NCBI RefSeq assembly: GCF_040605635.1 | Contig: NZ_JBEXDG010000001.1 | Location: forward strand, 434,001-498,000 | Source: Dactylosporangium sp040605635 | GTDB taxonomy: Bacteria > Actinomycetota > Actinomycetes > Mycobacteriales > Micromonosporaceae | Direction: 5' to 3' | Length of the DNA: 64,000 bases | In this document: positions 6,389 through 14,204 of the stretch, one piece after another | Layout: every line of letters begins with the position of its first letter | How positions within the stretch are numbered: position 1 is the first letter of the stretch | The notes under the pieces: model-generated | Told to the model about the DNA's origin: nothing | The model's input: the letters and a program-made list of their open reading frames with translations, nothing else | Database searches by the model: none | Program-made: the position numbers and the translations under genes

Positions 6389-8839
6389 GTGAAGGTCGTG
6401 GTCGTCGGCCACGGCATGGTCGGGCACCGGTTCGTGGAGGCGCTGCGCGCCCGCGACACCGCGGACTCCTGGGAGATCACCGTCCTCGCCGAGGAGGACC
6501 GGTCCGCGTACGACCGGGTGCGGCTGTCGGCGTTCTTCGACGGCGCGTCCGCGGCGGACCTCACGTACGACGTGCCGGACGGCGTCGACCTGCACCTCGG
6601 CGAGCCGGCCCTGACGATCGACCGGGCCGCGCGCAAGGTCACCACCGCCCGCGGCACGTACTCCTACGACGCGCTGGTGCTCGCGACGGGCTCGTCGGCG
6701 TTCGTCCCGCCGATCACCGGCGTCGACCAGGCCGGCGTGTTCGTCTACCGGACCCTGGACGATCTGGAGGCGATCCGGGCGCACGCGGAGGGCCGGGAGG
6801 TCGGCGCGGTCATCGGCGGCGGCCTGCTCGGCCTGGAGGCGGCGAACGCGCTGCGCCTGCTCGGCCTCCGCACGCACGTGATCGAGTTCGCGCCACGGCT
6901 GATGCCGGTGCAGGTGGACGAGGCCGGCGGCGCGGTCCTGCGCAAGTACGTCGAGGACCTCGGCGTCCGGGTGCATCTGGGCGCGGCGACCACCGCCATC
7001 CGCCCGACGAAGGCCATCAACGGCACCCTCGCGCTGACGCTGTCCGACGGCGCGCACATCCCGGCGGACATCGTCGTGGTGGCCGCCGGGATCCGGCCGC
7101 GCGACGAGCTGGCCCGCGCGATGGGCCTCGCCACGGGGGCGCGCGGCGGGGTGGTCGTCGACGCCGGCTGCCGGACCGACGACCCGGCCGTGTACGCGAT
7201 CGGCGAGTGCGCGGAGATCGACGGCCGCTGCTACGGGCTGGTCGCGCCCGGCTACGCGATGGCGGAGACCGTCGCGGACCGGCTCCTCGGCGGCGACGCG
7301 TCGTTCCCGGGCGCGGACACGTCGACGAAGCTGAAACTGCTCGGCGTCGACGTGGCCAGCTTCGGTGACGCGCTGCGCACCGACCTCCTCGACGTCGTCT
7401 ACCTCGACCCTTCCCGCGGCACGTACGCGAAGCTGGTCCTCTCCGACGACGCGCAGACCCTGCTCGGCGGCATCCTCGTCGGCGACGCCGGCTCCTACCC
7501 GACGCTGCGGGCCAGCGTCGGCGGGCCGCTGCCGGCATCGCCGCTCGCGCTGCTGGCCGGGGACGCGCCCCGCGCCGCGCTGTCCGAGGACGCCCAGATC
7601 TGCTCCTGCAACGCGGTCACGAAGGGCCGGGTCACCGCGGCGATCCACGAGCAGGGCTGCACCGACGTGGCCGCGCTGAAGGCGTGCACCCGCGCCGGCA
7701 CCAGCTGCGGCTCGTGCGTGCCGCTGCTCAAACAGCTCCTGGCCGAGGGCGGGGTGACCGCGAGCAAGGCGCTGTGCGAGCACTTCACCCAGTCGCGCGC
7801 CGAGCTCTTCGACATCATCCGGGTCCGGGACATCCGCACGTTCTCGCAGCTCGTCGCCGAGCACGGCACCGGGCGCGGCTGCGACATCTGCAAGCCGACG
7901 GTCGCCTCGATCCTCGCGTCGCTGCACAACGACTACGTCCTGGACGGCGAGCAGGCGACGCTGCAGGACACCAACGACCACTTCCTCGCCAACATCCAGC
8001 GCAACGGCACCTATTCGGTGATCCCGCGCATCCCCGGCGGGGAGATCACGCCCGACAAGCTGATCGTCATCGGTGAGGTCGCCCGCGATTTCAACCTGTA
8101 CACGAAGATCACCGGCGGGCAGCGCATCGACCTGCTCGGCGCCCGCGTGGAGCAGCTGCCGGCGATCTGGCACCGGCTCGTCGAGGCGGGCTTCGAGTCC
8201 GGGCACGCCTATGGCAAGGCCCTGCGGACCGTGAAGTCCTGCGTCGGTTCGACCTGGTGCCGGTACGGCGTGCAGGACTCCGTCGGACTCGCCGTCGAGC
8301 TGGAGCTGCGGTACCGCGGGCTGCGCGCGCCGCACAAGCTCAAGTCCGCCGTGTCCGGCTGCGCCCGCGAGTGCGCCGAGGCGAAGGGCAAGGACTTCGG
8401 CATCATCGCCACCGACAACGGCTGGAACCTCTACGTCGGCGGCAACGGCGGCTTCCGGCCCAGGCACGCCGACCTGCTCGCCGCGGACCTCACCACCGGG
8501 GAGCTGATCACGCTCGTCGACCGGTTCCTGATGTTCTACATCCGCACCGCGGACCGGCTGCAGCGCACCTCGGCGTGGATCGAGGCCATGGAGGGCGGCC
8601 TGGACTACCTGCGGGCCGTCGTCGTCGAGGACTCCCTCGGCATCGCCGCCGAGCTCGACGCCATGATGGCCCACCACGTCGGCTCCTACGTCGACGAGTG
8701 GCAGGCCACGATCAACGACCCGGAGCGCCTCGCCCGGTTCGTGTCGTTCGTCAACGCCCCGGACACCCCGGACCCGACGATCTCGTTCGCTTCCGAACGC
8801 GGTCAGCCCGTTCCTGTCGTCCTTGGAGTGCGCTCATGA
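6389..8839 (+). CDS. nirB: Assimilatory nitrite reductase [NAD(P)H], large subunit
   Basis: Reduces nitrite to ammonium with NAD(P)H in the cytoplasm. The 816 residues contain, in order: a Rossmann/FAD domain (MKVVVVGHGMVGHRF at the N-terminus) with a second dinucleotide motif near 140 (VIGGGLLGLEAANAL); a BFD-type [2Fe-2S] segment near 405-450 with spaced cysteines (ICSCNAV, CGSCVPL) and another CDIC near 497; a ferredoxin-like nitrite reductase repeat; and the siroheme/[4Fe-4S] Cys motifs SCVGSTWCRYG near 613 and SGCARECAEAKGKDFG near 655. The start is GTG with a weak ribosome-binding site. Its stop overlaps the nirD ATG. Confidence 0.97.
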   Translation: MKVVVVGHGMVGHRFVEALRARDTADSWEITVLAEEDRSAYDRVRLSAFFDGASAADLTYDVPDGVDLHLGEPALTIDRAARKVTTARGTYSYDALVLATGSSAFVPPITGVDQAGVFVYRTLDDLEAIRAHAEGREVGAVIGGGLLGLEAANALRLLGLRTHVIEFAPRLMPVQVDEAGGAVLRKYVEDLGVRVHLGAATTAIRPTKAINGTLALTLSDGAHIPADIVVVAAGIRPRDELARAMGLATGARGGVVVDAGCRTDDPAVYAIGECAEIDGRCYGLVAPGYAMAETVADRLLGGDASFPGADTSTKLKLLGVDVASFGDALRTDLLDVVYLDPSRGTYAKLVLSDDAQTLLGGILVGDAGSYPTLRASVGGPLPASPLALLAGDAPRAALSEDAQICSCNAVTKGRVTAAIHEQGCTDVAALKACTRAGTSCGSCVPLLKQLLAEGGVTASKALCEHFTQSRAELFDIIRVRDIRTFSQLVAEHGTGRGCDICKPTVASILASLHNDYVLDGEQATLQDTNDHFLANIQRNGTYSVIPRIPGGEITPDKLIVIGEVARDFNLYTKITGGQRIDLLGARVEQLPAIWHRLVEAGFESGHAYGKALRTVKSCVGSTWCRYGVQDSVGLAVELELRYRGLRAPHKLKSAVSGCARECAEAKGKDFGIIATDNGWNLYVGGNGGFRPRHADLLAADLTTGELITLVDRFLMFYIRTADRLQRTSAWIEAMEGGLDYLRAVVVEDSLGIAAELDAMMAHHVGSYVDEWQATINDPERLARFVSFVNAPDTPDPTISFASERGQPVPVVLGVRS

Positions 8840-9159
8840 AGTGGACCGTGGTCTGCCCGTACCCCCGACTCGAACCGGAACGCGGGGTCGCCGCCCTGGT
8901 CGACGGGGCGCAGGTGGCGCTGTTCCGGGTGCACGACGGCGACGTGCACGCCATCGGCAACCTCGACCCGATCTCCGGCGCGGCGGTGCTGTCCCGCGGC
9001 ATCGTGGGCAGCCGCGGCGAGGTGCCGACGGTCGCCTCGCCGATGCACAAGCAGGTGTTCGACCTGCGCAGCGGCGAGTGCCTGGACCAGCCGGGCGTCC
9101 GCGTGCCGGTCTACCCGGTCCGCATCCGCGACGGCGTCGTCGAAGTGGCTGTCACGTGA
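8836..9159 (+). CDS. nirD: Nitrite reductase small subunit (Rieske-like)
   Basis: The 107-residue partner of NirB. It has the Rieske-like beta fold (VVCPYPRLEPERGVAAL, ASPMHKQVFDLRSG) but no cysteine cluster ligands, as is usual for NirD, so it should not carry an Fe-S centre itself. The ATG overlaps the nirB TGA as ATGA, giving tight coupling. Confidence 0.95.
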   Translation: MKWTVVCPYPRLEPERGVAALVDGAQVALFRVHDGDVHAIGNLDPISGAAVLSRGIVGSRGEVPTVASPMHKQVFDLRSGECLDQPGVRVPVYPVRIRDGVVEVAVT

Positions 9160-9192
9160 GCGGCCTGGAGCGCAGCGGAGGGCCGCTCACCA

Positions 9193-9321
9193 TTGGCTCA
9201 GGCCGGCGTCGGAGCGCAGCGGAGGCGACGGCGTGAGGGCCTCGGAGCGCAGCGGAGAGGTCTCTCACCATGGGCGCAGTGTTGGCTCAGGCCGGCGTCG
9301 GAGCGCAGCGGAGGCGACGGC
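9193..9321 (+). repeat. Duplicated 40-bp unit carrying a ribosome-binding site
   Basis: A 40-base unit starting ttggctcaggccggcgtcgg occurs at 9193-9232 and 9282-9321. Both copies end GGAGGCGACGGC and are followed directly by a start codon (GTG at 9233, ATG at 9322). The core GGAGCGCAGCGGAG occurs four times: 9167-9180, 9211-9224, 9244-9257 and 9300-9313. Confidence 0.9.
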
Positions 9322-9325
9322 ATGA
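9233..9325 (+). CDS. Possible 30-residue leader peptide before the HemD-regulator gene
   Basis: GTG at 9233 has GGAGG 7 bases upstream, supplied by the first copy of the duplicated unit. The frame runs 30 codons and ends in a TGA overlapping the next ATG (ATGA). The peptide is Arg/Ser/Gly-rich and encoded largely by repeat DNA, so it may be an accident of duplication. If translated, it would couple to the downstream gene. Confidence 0.3.
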   Translation: MRASERSGEVSHHGRSVGSGRRRSAAEATA

Positions 9326-10464
9326 GCGCGAGCAGCACTCTGGAGGCCAGGCCGATGTCCGGTGAGGACCTTCCGTTGGCGGGGTTCACGGTCGCGGTGA
9401 CCGCCGACCGGCGCCGCGACGAGCTCAGCGCGCTGCTGGAGCGCCGCGGCGCCCGGGTCGTGCTCGCGCCGGCGCTGCGGATCGTGCCCGTCGCCGACGA
9501 CACCGAGCTGAAGGCCGCGACCGTCTCGTGCGTCGAGGTCCCACCGGAGATCGTGATCGCGACGACCGGCATCGGCCTGCGTGGCTGGATCGAGGCGGCG
9601 GAGGGCTGGGGGCTCGGCGAGTCGCTGCGGTCGAGGCTCGCCGACGCGTACCTGATCGCCCGCGGCCCGAAGGCGAAGGGCGCGGTCCGCGCCGCCGGCA
9701 TGATCGAGGCCTGGTCCCCGGACACGGAGAGCTGCGACGAGGTCCTCGACTTCCTCCTCGGCGGCGGCTACCCGGGCGGGATCGCCGGCCGGCGGATCGC
9801 GCTGCAGCTGCACGGCGAGCCGCACCCGGAGTTCACGAGCGCGTTGCGCGACGCCGGGGCGATCGTCGTGGAGGTCCCCGTGTACCGGTGGGCGCCGCCC
9901 GTCGATCCCGCGCCCCTGCGGCGGCTGGTCGACCTGATCTGCTCGCGGCTCGTCGACTCGGTGACGTTCACGTCCGCGCCGGCGGTCAGCTCGCTGCTCC
10001 GGGTCGCCGGCGCCGAGGCACCCGACGTCCTGGAGGCGCTGCGGACCGACGTCCTCGCCGCGTGCGTGGGCCCGGTGACGGCCGCGCCGCTCAAGCGCCT
10101 CGGCGTGCCCGTCGCGGCGCCGCAGCGGGCCCGGCTCGGCGCCCTGGTGCGCATCCTCGTCGACGAGCTGCCGAAGCGCGCCCCCACACTGCATGTCGCG
10201 GGCGCCGCGGTCACGCTGCGCGGGCACGCCGCGATCATCGACGGCACGCTCAAGCCACTGGCCCCCGGCCCGATGGCGGTGCTGCGGGCGCTCGCAGCGT
10301 CGCCCGGACGGGTCCTGTCCCGGGCGGCGCTGCTGCGCGAACTTCCCCGCGGCGCCGACGAGCACGCGGTCGAGATGGCCGTCGCACGGCTACGGGCCGC
10401 ACTCGGCGGGCCCGCCTTCGTGCAGACCGTGGTCAAGCGCGGCTATCGGCTGCGAGTGGACTGA
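9322..10464 (+). CDS. Uroporphyrinogen-III synthase fused to a response-regulator-type winged-helix domain
   Basis: Residues about 12-265 are a HemD domain (FTVAVTADRRRDELSALLE, then IALQLHGEPHPEFTSAL and VTFTSAPAVSSLL), which cyclises hydroxymethylbilane to uroporphyrinogen III, the precursor of siroheme. Residues about 285-380 match the OmpR-type DNA-binding domain (LAPGPMAVLRALAASPGRVL, VEMAVARLRAALGG, VVKRGYRLRVD). No receiver domain is present. This fusion is known from actinobacteria near nirBD and fits both siroheme supply for NirB and a regulatory role. ATG 9322 is chosen for the GGAGG 7 bases upstream; MSGEDLP at 9355 is a weaker alternative. Confidence 0.9.
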   Translation: MSASSTLEARPMSGEDLPLAGFTVAVTADRRRDELSALLERRGARVVLAPALRIVPVADDTELKAATVSCVEVPPEIVIATTGIGLRGWIEAAEGWGLGESLRSRLADAYLIARGPKAKGAVRAAGMIEAWSPDTESCDEVLDFLLGGGYPGGIAGRRIALQLHGEPHPEFTSALRDAGAIVVEVPVYRWAPPVDPAPLRRLVDLICSRLVDSVTFTSAPAVSSLLRVAGAEAPDVLEALRTDVLAACVGPVTAAPLKRLGVPVAAPQRARLGALVRILVDELPKRAPTLHVAGAAVTLRGHAAIIDGTLKPLAPGPMAVLRALAASPGRVLSRAALLRELPRGADEHAVEMAVARLRAALGGPAFVQTVVKRGYRLRVD

Positions 10465-10501
10465 CCAAGGCTCGCGTTGGCACACGGGGTGGGGCGGCCG
10501 G

Positions 10502-10747
10502 TCACTGCAGGTAGTGCTCGACCTCGTCGACCCCGTGCGCCTCGACCTGGTCGGGGGCGACGCCCTGCAGCTTCGCGGCCCGGCGGCGACGCAGCAGGTC
10601 CCAGAGCTGGTCGAGCTGCTCCTCGATGGTGCGGAGCCGCTCGTGCTCCTCGTCCTCGGTGATCTTGCCGGCCTGCAGCTGGGTCCTCAGCTTGTGCTCG
10701 TCGTCCACAAGCGCCGAGATCTGGTGGATCAACGTCTTCTCGTCCAT
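10502..10747 (-). CDS. DUF2630 family protein
   Basis: Eighty-one residues, mostly helical and charged, with the DUF2630 pattern LVDDEHKLRTQLQAGKI, EEHERLRTIEEQLDQLWDLL, RRRRAAK and a C-terminal VEHYLQ. It probably forms a coiled coil. Function is unknown. ATG 10747 gives the family N-terminus MDEKTLIHQISAL. It is convergent with the HemD-regulator gene. Confidence 0.85.
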   Translation of the reverse strand: MDEKTLIHQISALVDDEHKLRTQLQAGKITEDEEHERLRTIEEQLDQLWDLLRRRRAAKLQGVAPDQVEAHGVDEVEHYLQ

Positions 10748-10756
10748 GCCGCAATC

Positions 10757-10870
10757 ATGCCCGCTTCTCCGGTGACCGCCGCGGTACTCCTGATCGCCCA
10801 CGCCGCTGCCGTGGTGACCGCCGCGGCACTACTCATCGTCCACACCACGGTCACGCCGCCGACCTGGTGA
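10757..10870 (+). CDS. Candidate 37-residue hydrophobic peptide
   Basis: ATG 10757 to TGA 10870, antisense to nothing and filling the gap between DUF2630 and thiD. It reads MPASPVTAAVLLIAH, then a second hydrophobic run (VVTAAALLIV), so it could span a membrane. The DNA has three degenerate copies of GGTGACCGCCG (10771, 10813, 10866), so the frame may just reflect repeats. There is no clear ribosome-binding site. Confidence 0.25.
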   Translation: MPASPVTAAVLLIAHAAAVVTAAALLIVHTTVTPPTW

Positions 10871-10881
10871 CCGCCGAAGTA

Positions 10882-11685
10882 CTACCGCAGGGTGAGCGAC
10901 GACCAGCCGAACTGGTCGATCGGCCCGGTGCCGGCCCCGATCCGCCACTCCGAGGCGTCGCTGATCGCCCGGCCGACGAAGCCCTTCGACCAGGTGACCG
11001 CCTCGACCGGGTCGTCGCCGAACGCGAGCCGCGCCGCGACCGCCGTCGCGAACGTCGCGCCGCTGCCGTCGGTGTTGCGGCTCGTCACCCGCGGGCTGTG
11101 CAGGAGCCGGGCGGATCCGTCTGCCCAGACCACGTCGATCGCGTCGTCGCCGACCATGAAGTCACCCCCGGTGATCACCACGTACCGCGGGCCGCCCGCT
11201 GACAGCTGCGCCGCCGCCTTCGCCATGTCCGCGGGCGTGACGACCTGCCACCCGACGAACAGCGACGCCTCCTCCCGGTTGGGGGTGGCGACCAGCGCGT
11301 GCGGCAGCAGCCGCTCCAGCGCCGCCGCCAGGCCCTTGCGGGACCCGCCGCCGGTGGTCTCCAGGACCGGGTCGACGACGAGGTTCGGCAGCGCCCCCGA
11401 CCTGGCCCGGGCGGCGACCGCGATCGCCGTGTCCGGGTTGGGGAACACGCCGGTCTTCACGGCGGTGACTGGCAGGTCCTCCAGGACGCTGCCGAGCTGC
11501 CCCGACACGACGGTCGCCGGCTGCGGGTACACGTCGGTGGTGCCGCGCGTGTTCCGCGACACCACCGCTGTCACGACCGACGCACCGTGCATCCGCATCG
11601 CGGCGAGGGTGCGCAGGTCGGCCTGTATTCCGGAACCACCGGACGAGTCGGACGCGCCGACGGTGAGCACAACAGCAGGATCCAC
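10882..11685 (-). CDS. thiD: Hydroxymethylpyrimidine/phosphomethylpyrimidine kinase-like protein
   Basis: A ribokinase-fold kinase of 267 residues. The N-terminal VGASDSSGGSGIQADLRTL motif is the HMP-binding signature of ThiD; VDPVLETTGGG and the anion-hole region near NTDGSGATFATA follow. ThiD proteins usually have GTGC or similar there; the SGAT variant could indicate a different pyrimidine or pyridoxal-type substrate. No other thiamine gene is nearby. It starts at GTG 11685. The ABC-F gene ends 49 bases upstream. Confidence 0.82.
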   Translation of the reverse strand: MDPAVVLTVGASDSSGGSGIQADLRTLAAMRMHGASVVTAVVSRNTRGTTDVYPQPATVVSGQLGSVLEDLPVTAVKTGVFPNPDTAIAVAARARSGALPNLVVDPVLETTGGGSRKGLAAALERLLPHALVATPNREEASLFVGWQVVTPADMAKAAAQLSAGGPRYVVITGGDFMVGDDAIDVVWADGSARLLHSPRVTSRNTDGSGATFATAVAARLAFGDDPVEAVTWSKGFVGRAISDASEWRIGAGTGPIDQFGWSSLTLR

Positions 11686-11733
11686 CCGCCCATGTGAGCA
11701 CCCGGTGACGCACGGCCACGGACACGGCGTCCG

Positions 11734-13437
11734 TCAACCGCGCCCTTCCCACACCGGCTCCGGCACCTCGACGACCTCACCGTCCGCGCGGAACAGCACG
11801 AAACGGTCGAACGACCGGCTGAACCAGCGGTCGTGCGTCACCGCGATCACGGTCCCGTCGAAGCTGCGCAGCCCCTCCTCCAGGGCCTCGGCGCTGGCCA
11901 GGTCGAGGTTGTCGGTCGGCTCGTCGAGCAGCAGCAGCGTCGCCCCGGACAGCTCCAGCAGCAGCACCAGGAACCTGGCCTGCTGCCCGCCGGACAACGT
12001 CCCGAAGCGCTGGTCCGCCTGCGCCGCCAGCTCGTACCGCGACAGCGCCGGCATCGCCTGTGGCCTCGGCAGCCCGGTGCGCCAGTCGTCGCCCCGCCAC
12101 AGGATCTCGACCAGGGTCTTGTCGAGCAGCTCGGGCCGGTCGTGGGTCTGCGAGAAGTGCCCGGGCCGCACCCGCGCGCCGAGCCGGACCTGCCCGCCGT
12201 GCGCGACGGGCGCGATCCCGCGGTTCTCGTCGCGCCCCGTGGAGCCCGCCGCACCGACCGGGTCAACCTGGACGCCGATCGGGGTCTGCGCCGGGTCCGG
12301 GTCGGTGCCGCCGCGGGCCAGCAGCCGCAGGAAGTGCGACTTGCCCGTGCCGTTGCCACCCAGGACCGCGACCCGGTCGCCGTACCAGATCTCCAGGTCG
12401 AAGGGGTAGGTGAGCCCTTCCAGCTCCAGCTGCTCGCACATGACGGCGCGTTTGCCGGTACGACCACCGGACAGCCGCATCCGGATGTCCTGGTCCTTCG
12501 GCGGCGTGGGCGGAGGGCCCGCCTCCTCGAACTTCTTCAGCCGGGTCTGCGCCGCCTGATAGCGCGACGCGAGCCCGTCGTTGAAGGCGGCCTTCGTCTT
12601 GTACATGAAGACGAGGTCCTTGAGCTTCTGATGCTCCTCGTCCCAGCGGCGGCGCAGCTCGTCGAGGCGCTCGTGGCGGGCGACCCGCGCCTCGTGCCAG
12701 GACGCGAACCCACCGGGGTGCACCCACGCCGAGCCGCCCTCGACCGCCACGACCCGGTCCGCGGACCTGGCGAGAAGCTCACGGTCGTGCGACACGTAGA
12801 GCACCGACTTCGACGACTCCCGCAGGCGGTCCTCCAGCCAGCGCTTCCCCGGTACGTCCAGGAAGTTGTCGGGCTCGTCGAGCAGCAGGACCTCGTCGTC
12901 GCCGCGCAGCAGCAGCTCCAGCGCGAAGCGTTTCTGCTGCCCGCCGGACAGGGTGCGCACCGGCCGGTCGCGGGTCTCGTCCCAGGGCTTGTTCAGCGCG
13001 GCGACGCTCACCGTGTCGAAGAGGACCTCGGCGTCGTACCCGCCGGCCTCACCCCATGCGGCGAGGGCGTTCGCGTACCGCAGCTGCGTCTTCTCCGTGC
13101 CCTCGGCGTGCATCGCGACCTCGGCGGCGTGCAGCCGCTCGCCCGCCGCGCGCAACCCGGTCGGCGCGAGCTGCAGCGCCAGGTCGTACAGGGTGCGGTC
13201 GTCGCCGATCATGCCGATGAACTGGCGCATCACGCCGAGCCCGCCGGAGCGCGCGATCACGCCGCTGCGCACCGGCAGGTCGCCGGCCACCATCTTCAGC
13301 AGCGTCGTCTTGCCCGCGCCGTTCGGCCCGACGAGCGCGACCTTGGCGCCCTCACCCACCCGGAACGACACCTCGGCGAAGAGTTCCCGACCATCCGCGA
13401 GGGTGTGCCCGACCCCTGCCACGTCCACGTATCCCAC
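11734..13437 (-). CDS. ABC-F family ATPase
   Basis: Two ABC nucleotide-binding domains in one 567-residue chain without membrane segments, typical of ABC-F translation factors. Domain 1: Walker A GPNGAGKT at 37-44, signature LSGGQQ at 163-168, Walker B LLLDEP at 184-189. A charged inter-domain linker lies at about 240-330. Domain 2: Walker A GGNGTGKS at 360-367, LSGGQQ at 481-486, LLLDEP at 502-507. Both catalytic Glu residues are intact. Some members rescue stalled ribosomes or protect from ribosome-targeting antibiotics; which applies here cannot be told. GTG 13437 lies 3 bases after the methyltransferase stop, so the two are probably cotranscribed. Confidence 0.92.
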   Translation of the reverse strand: MGYVDVAGVGHTLADGRELFAEVSFRVGEGAKVALVGPNGAGKTTLLKMVAGDLPVRSGVIARSGGLGVMRQFIGMIGDDRTLYDLALQLAPTGLRAAGERLHAAEVAMHAEGTEKTQLRYANALAAWGEAGGYDAEVLFDTVSVAALNKPWDETRDRPVRTLSGGQQKRFALELLLRGDDEVLLLDEPDNFLDVPGKRWLEDRLRESSKSVLYVSHDRELLARSADRVVAVEGGSAWVHPGGFASWHEARVARHERLDELRRRWDEEHQKLKDLVFMYKTKAAFNDGLASRYQAAQTRLKKFEEAGPPPTPPKDQDIRMRLSGGRTGKRAVMCEQLELEGLTYPFDLEIWYGDRVAVLGGNGTGKSHFLRLLARGGTDPDPAQTPIGVQVDPVGAAGSTGRDENRGIAPVAHGGQVRLGARVRPGHFSQTHDRPELLDKTLVEILWRGDDWRTGLPRPQAMPALSRYELAAQADQRFGTLSGGQQARFLVLLLELSGATLLLLDEPTDNLDLASAEALEEGLRSFDGTVIAVTHDRWFSRSFDRFVLFRADGEVVEVPEPVWEGRG

Positions 13438-13440
13438 GAA

Positions 13441-14067
13441 TCAGGAATTCTGCGCGTCGTTCGGCCCCGCGTCGCCCGCTTTTCGGACCTTGAAGATCCG
13501 GAAGCCCTTGTGGTTGGCGTACCGCTCGGCGCTGAACCCCTGCTCTTCGATCCACCGCTGGAGCGAGTCGGCGCCGAGGTTCTTGGCCACGACCAGCCAC
13601 GCCGTGCCGTCCGGGGTGAGCCGCGGCAGCCAGCGCAGCAGCAGCGCGTGCAGCTCCGGCTTGCCGATGCGGATCGGCGGGTTGGACCAGATCTGCGCGA
13701 ACCCGACAGTCTCCGGCACGTCGTCGGGCAGCGCGGTGATCACGTTCGGACCGGTGTTCTCCTCGGCGAGCTCCAGTGCCCGCTGATTCACGTCGACCGC
13801 ATAGATCGTCGCGTCCGGAGCTCTCCGGGAGAGGACCGTCGCGATGGGCCCGTACCCGCAACCGAGGTCCAGGAGGTCGCCGGTCGTCGCCCCGTCCGGC
13901 AGCGGCGCACGCTGCAGCAGCACCGAAGTGCCGGGGTCCAGCCTGCTGGCCGAGAACACGCCGCCCGCCGCGACCAGGCGGAACTCCTGGTCATCGACGG
14001 TGAACACGACGTCGTGCCGCACCGTCGCCACTGCGGGCTCGGCGGTGAAGTAGTGCTCGCCGGACAC
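13441..14067 (-). CDS. RsmC-like class I SAM-dependent methyltransferase
   Basis: About 208 residues. SAM-binding motif DLLDLGCGYGPIATVL, acidic motif YAVDVNQRALELA and the catalytic SNPPIRIG (NPP[IFY] type of N2-guanine or N6-adenine methylases) place it with RsmC/RlmG rRNA guanine-N2 methyltransferases; G1207 of 16S rRNA is the likely target. The GTG at 14067 is preferred because AAGGAAGGGG lies about 5 bases upstream; longer in-frame starts give an unlikely Cys-rich N-terminus. It is paired with the ABC-F gene, so both may act on ribosomes. Confidence 0.85.
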   Translation of the reverse strand: MSGEHYFTAEPAVATVRHDVVFTVDDQEFRLVAAGGVFSASRLDPGTSVLLQRAPLPDGATTGDLLDLGCGYGPIATVLSRRAPDATIYAVDVNQRALELAEENTGPNVITALPDDVPETVGFAQIWSNPPIRIGKPELHALLLRWLPRLTPDGTAWLVVAKNLGADSLQRWIEEQGFSAERYANHKGFRIFKVRKAGDAGPNDAQNS

Positions 14068-14204
14068 GATGCCCCTTCCTTGACCGTTGCCGCAACACAT
14101 TGTCCCCAAGCAGGTGAACGGCCCTGCTCGCGGCCCACTCGTTCGGATTGTGCGAAACATCGCCGACAAGCCACCACCCAGGACGGTCGGCTACCCTGTG
14201 CGAC

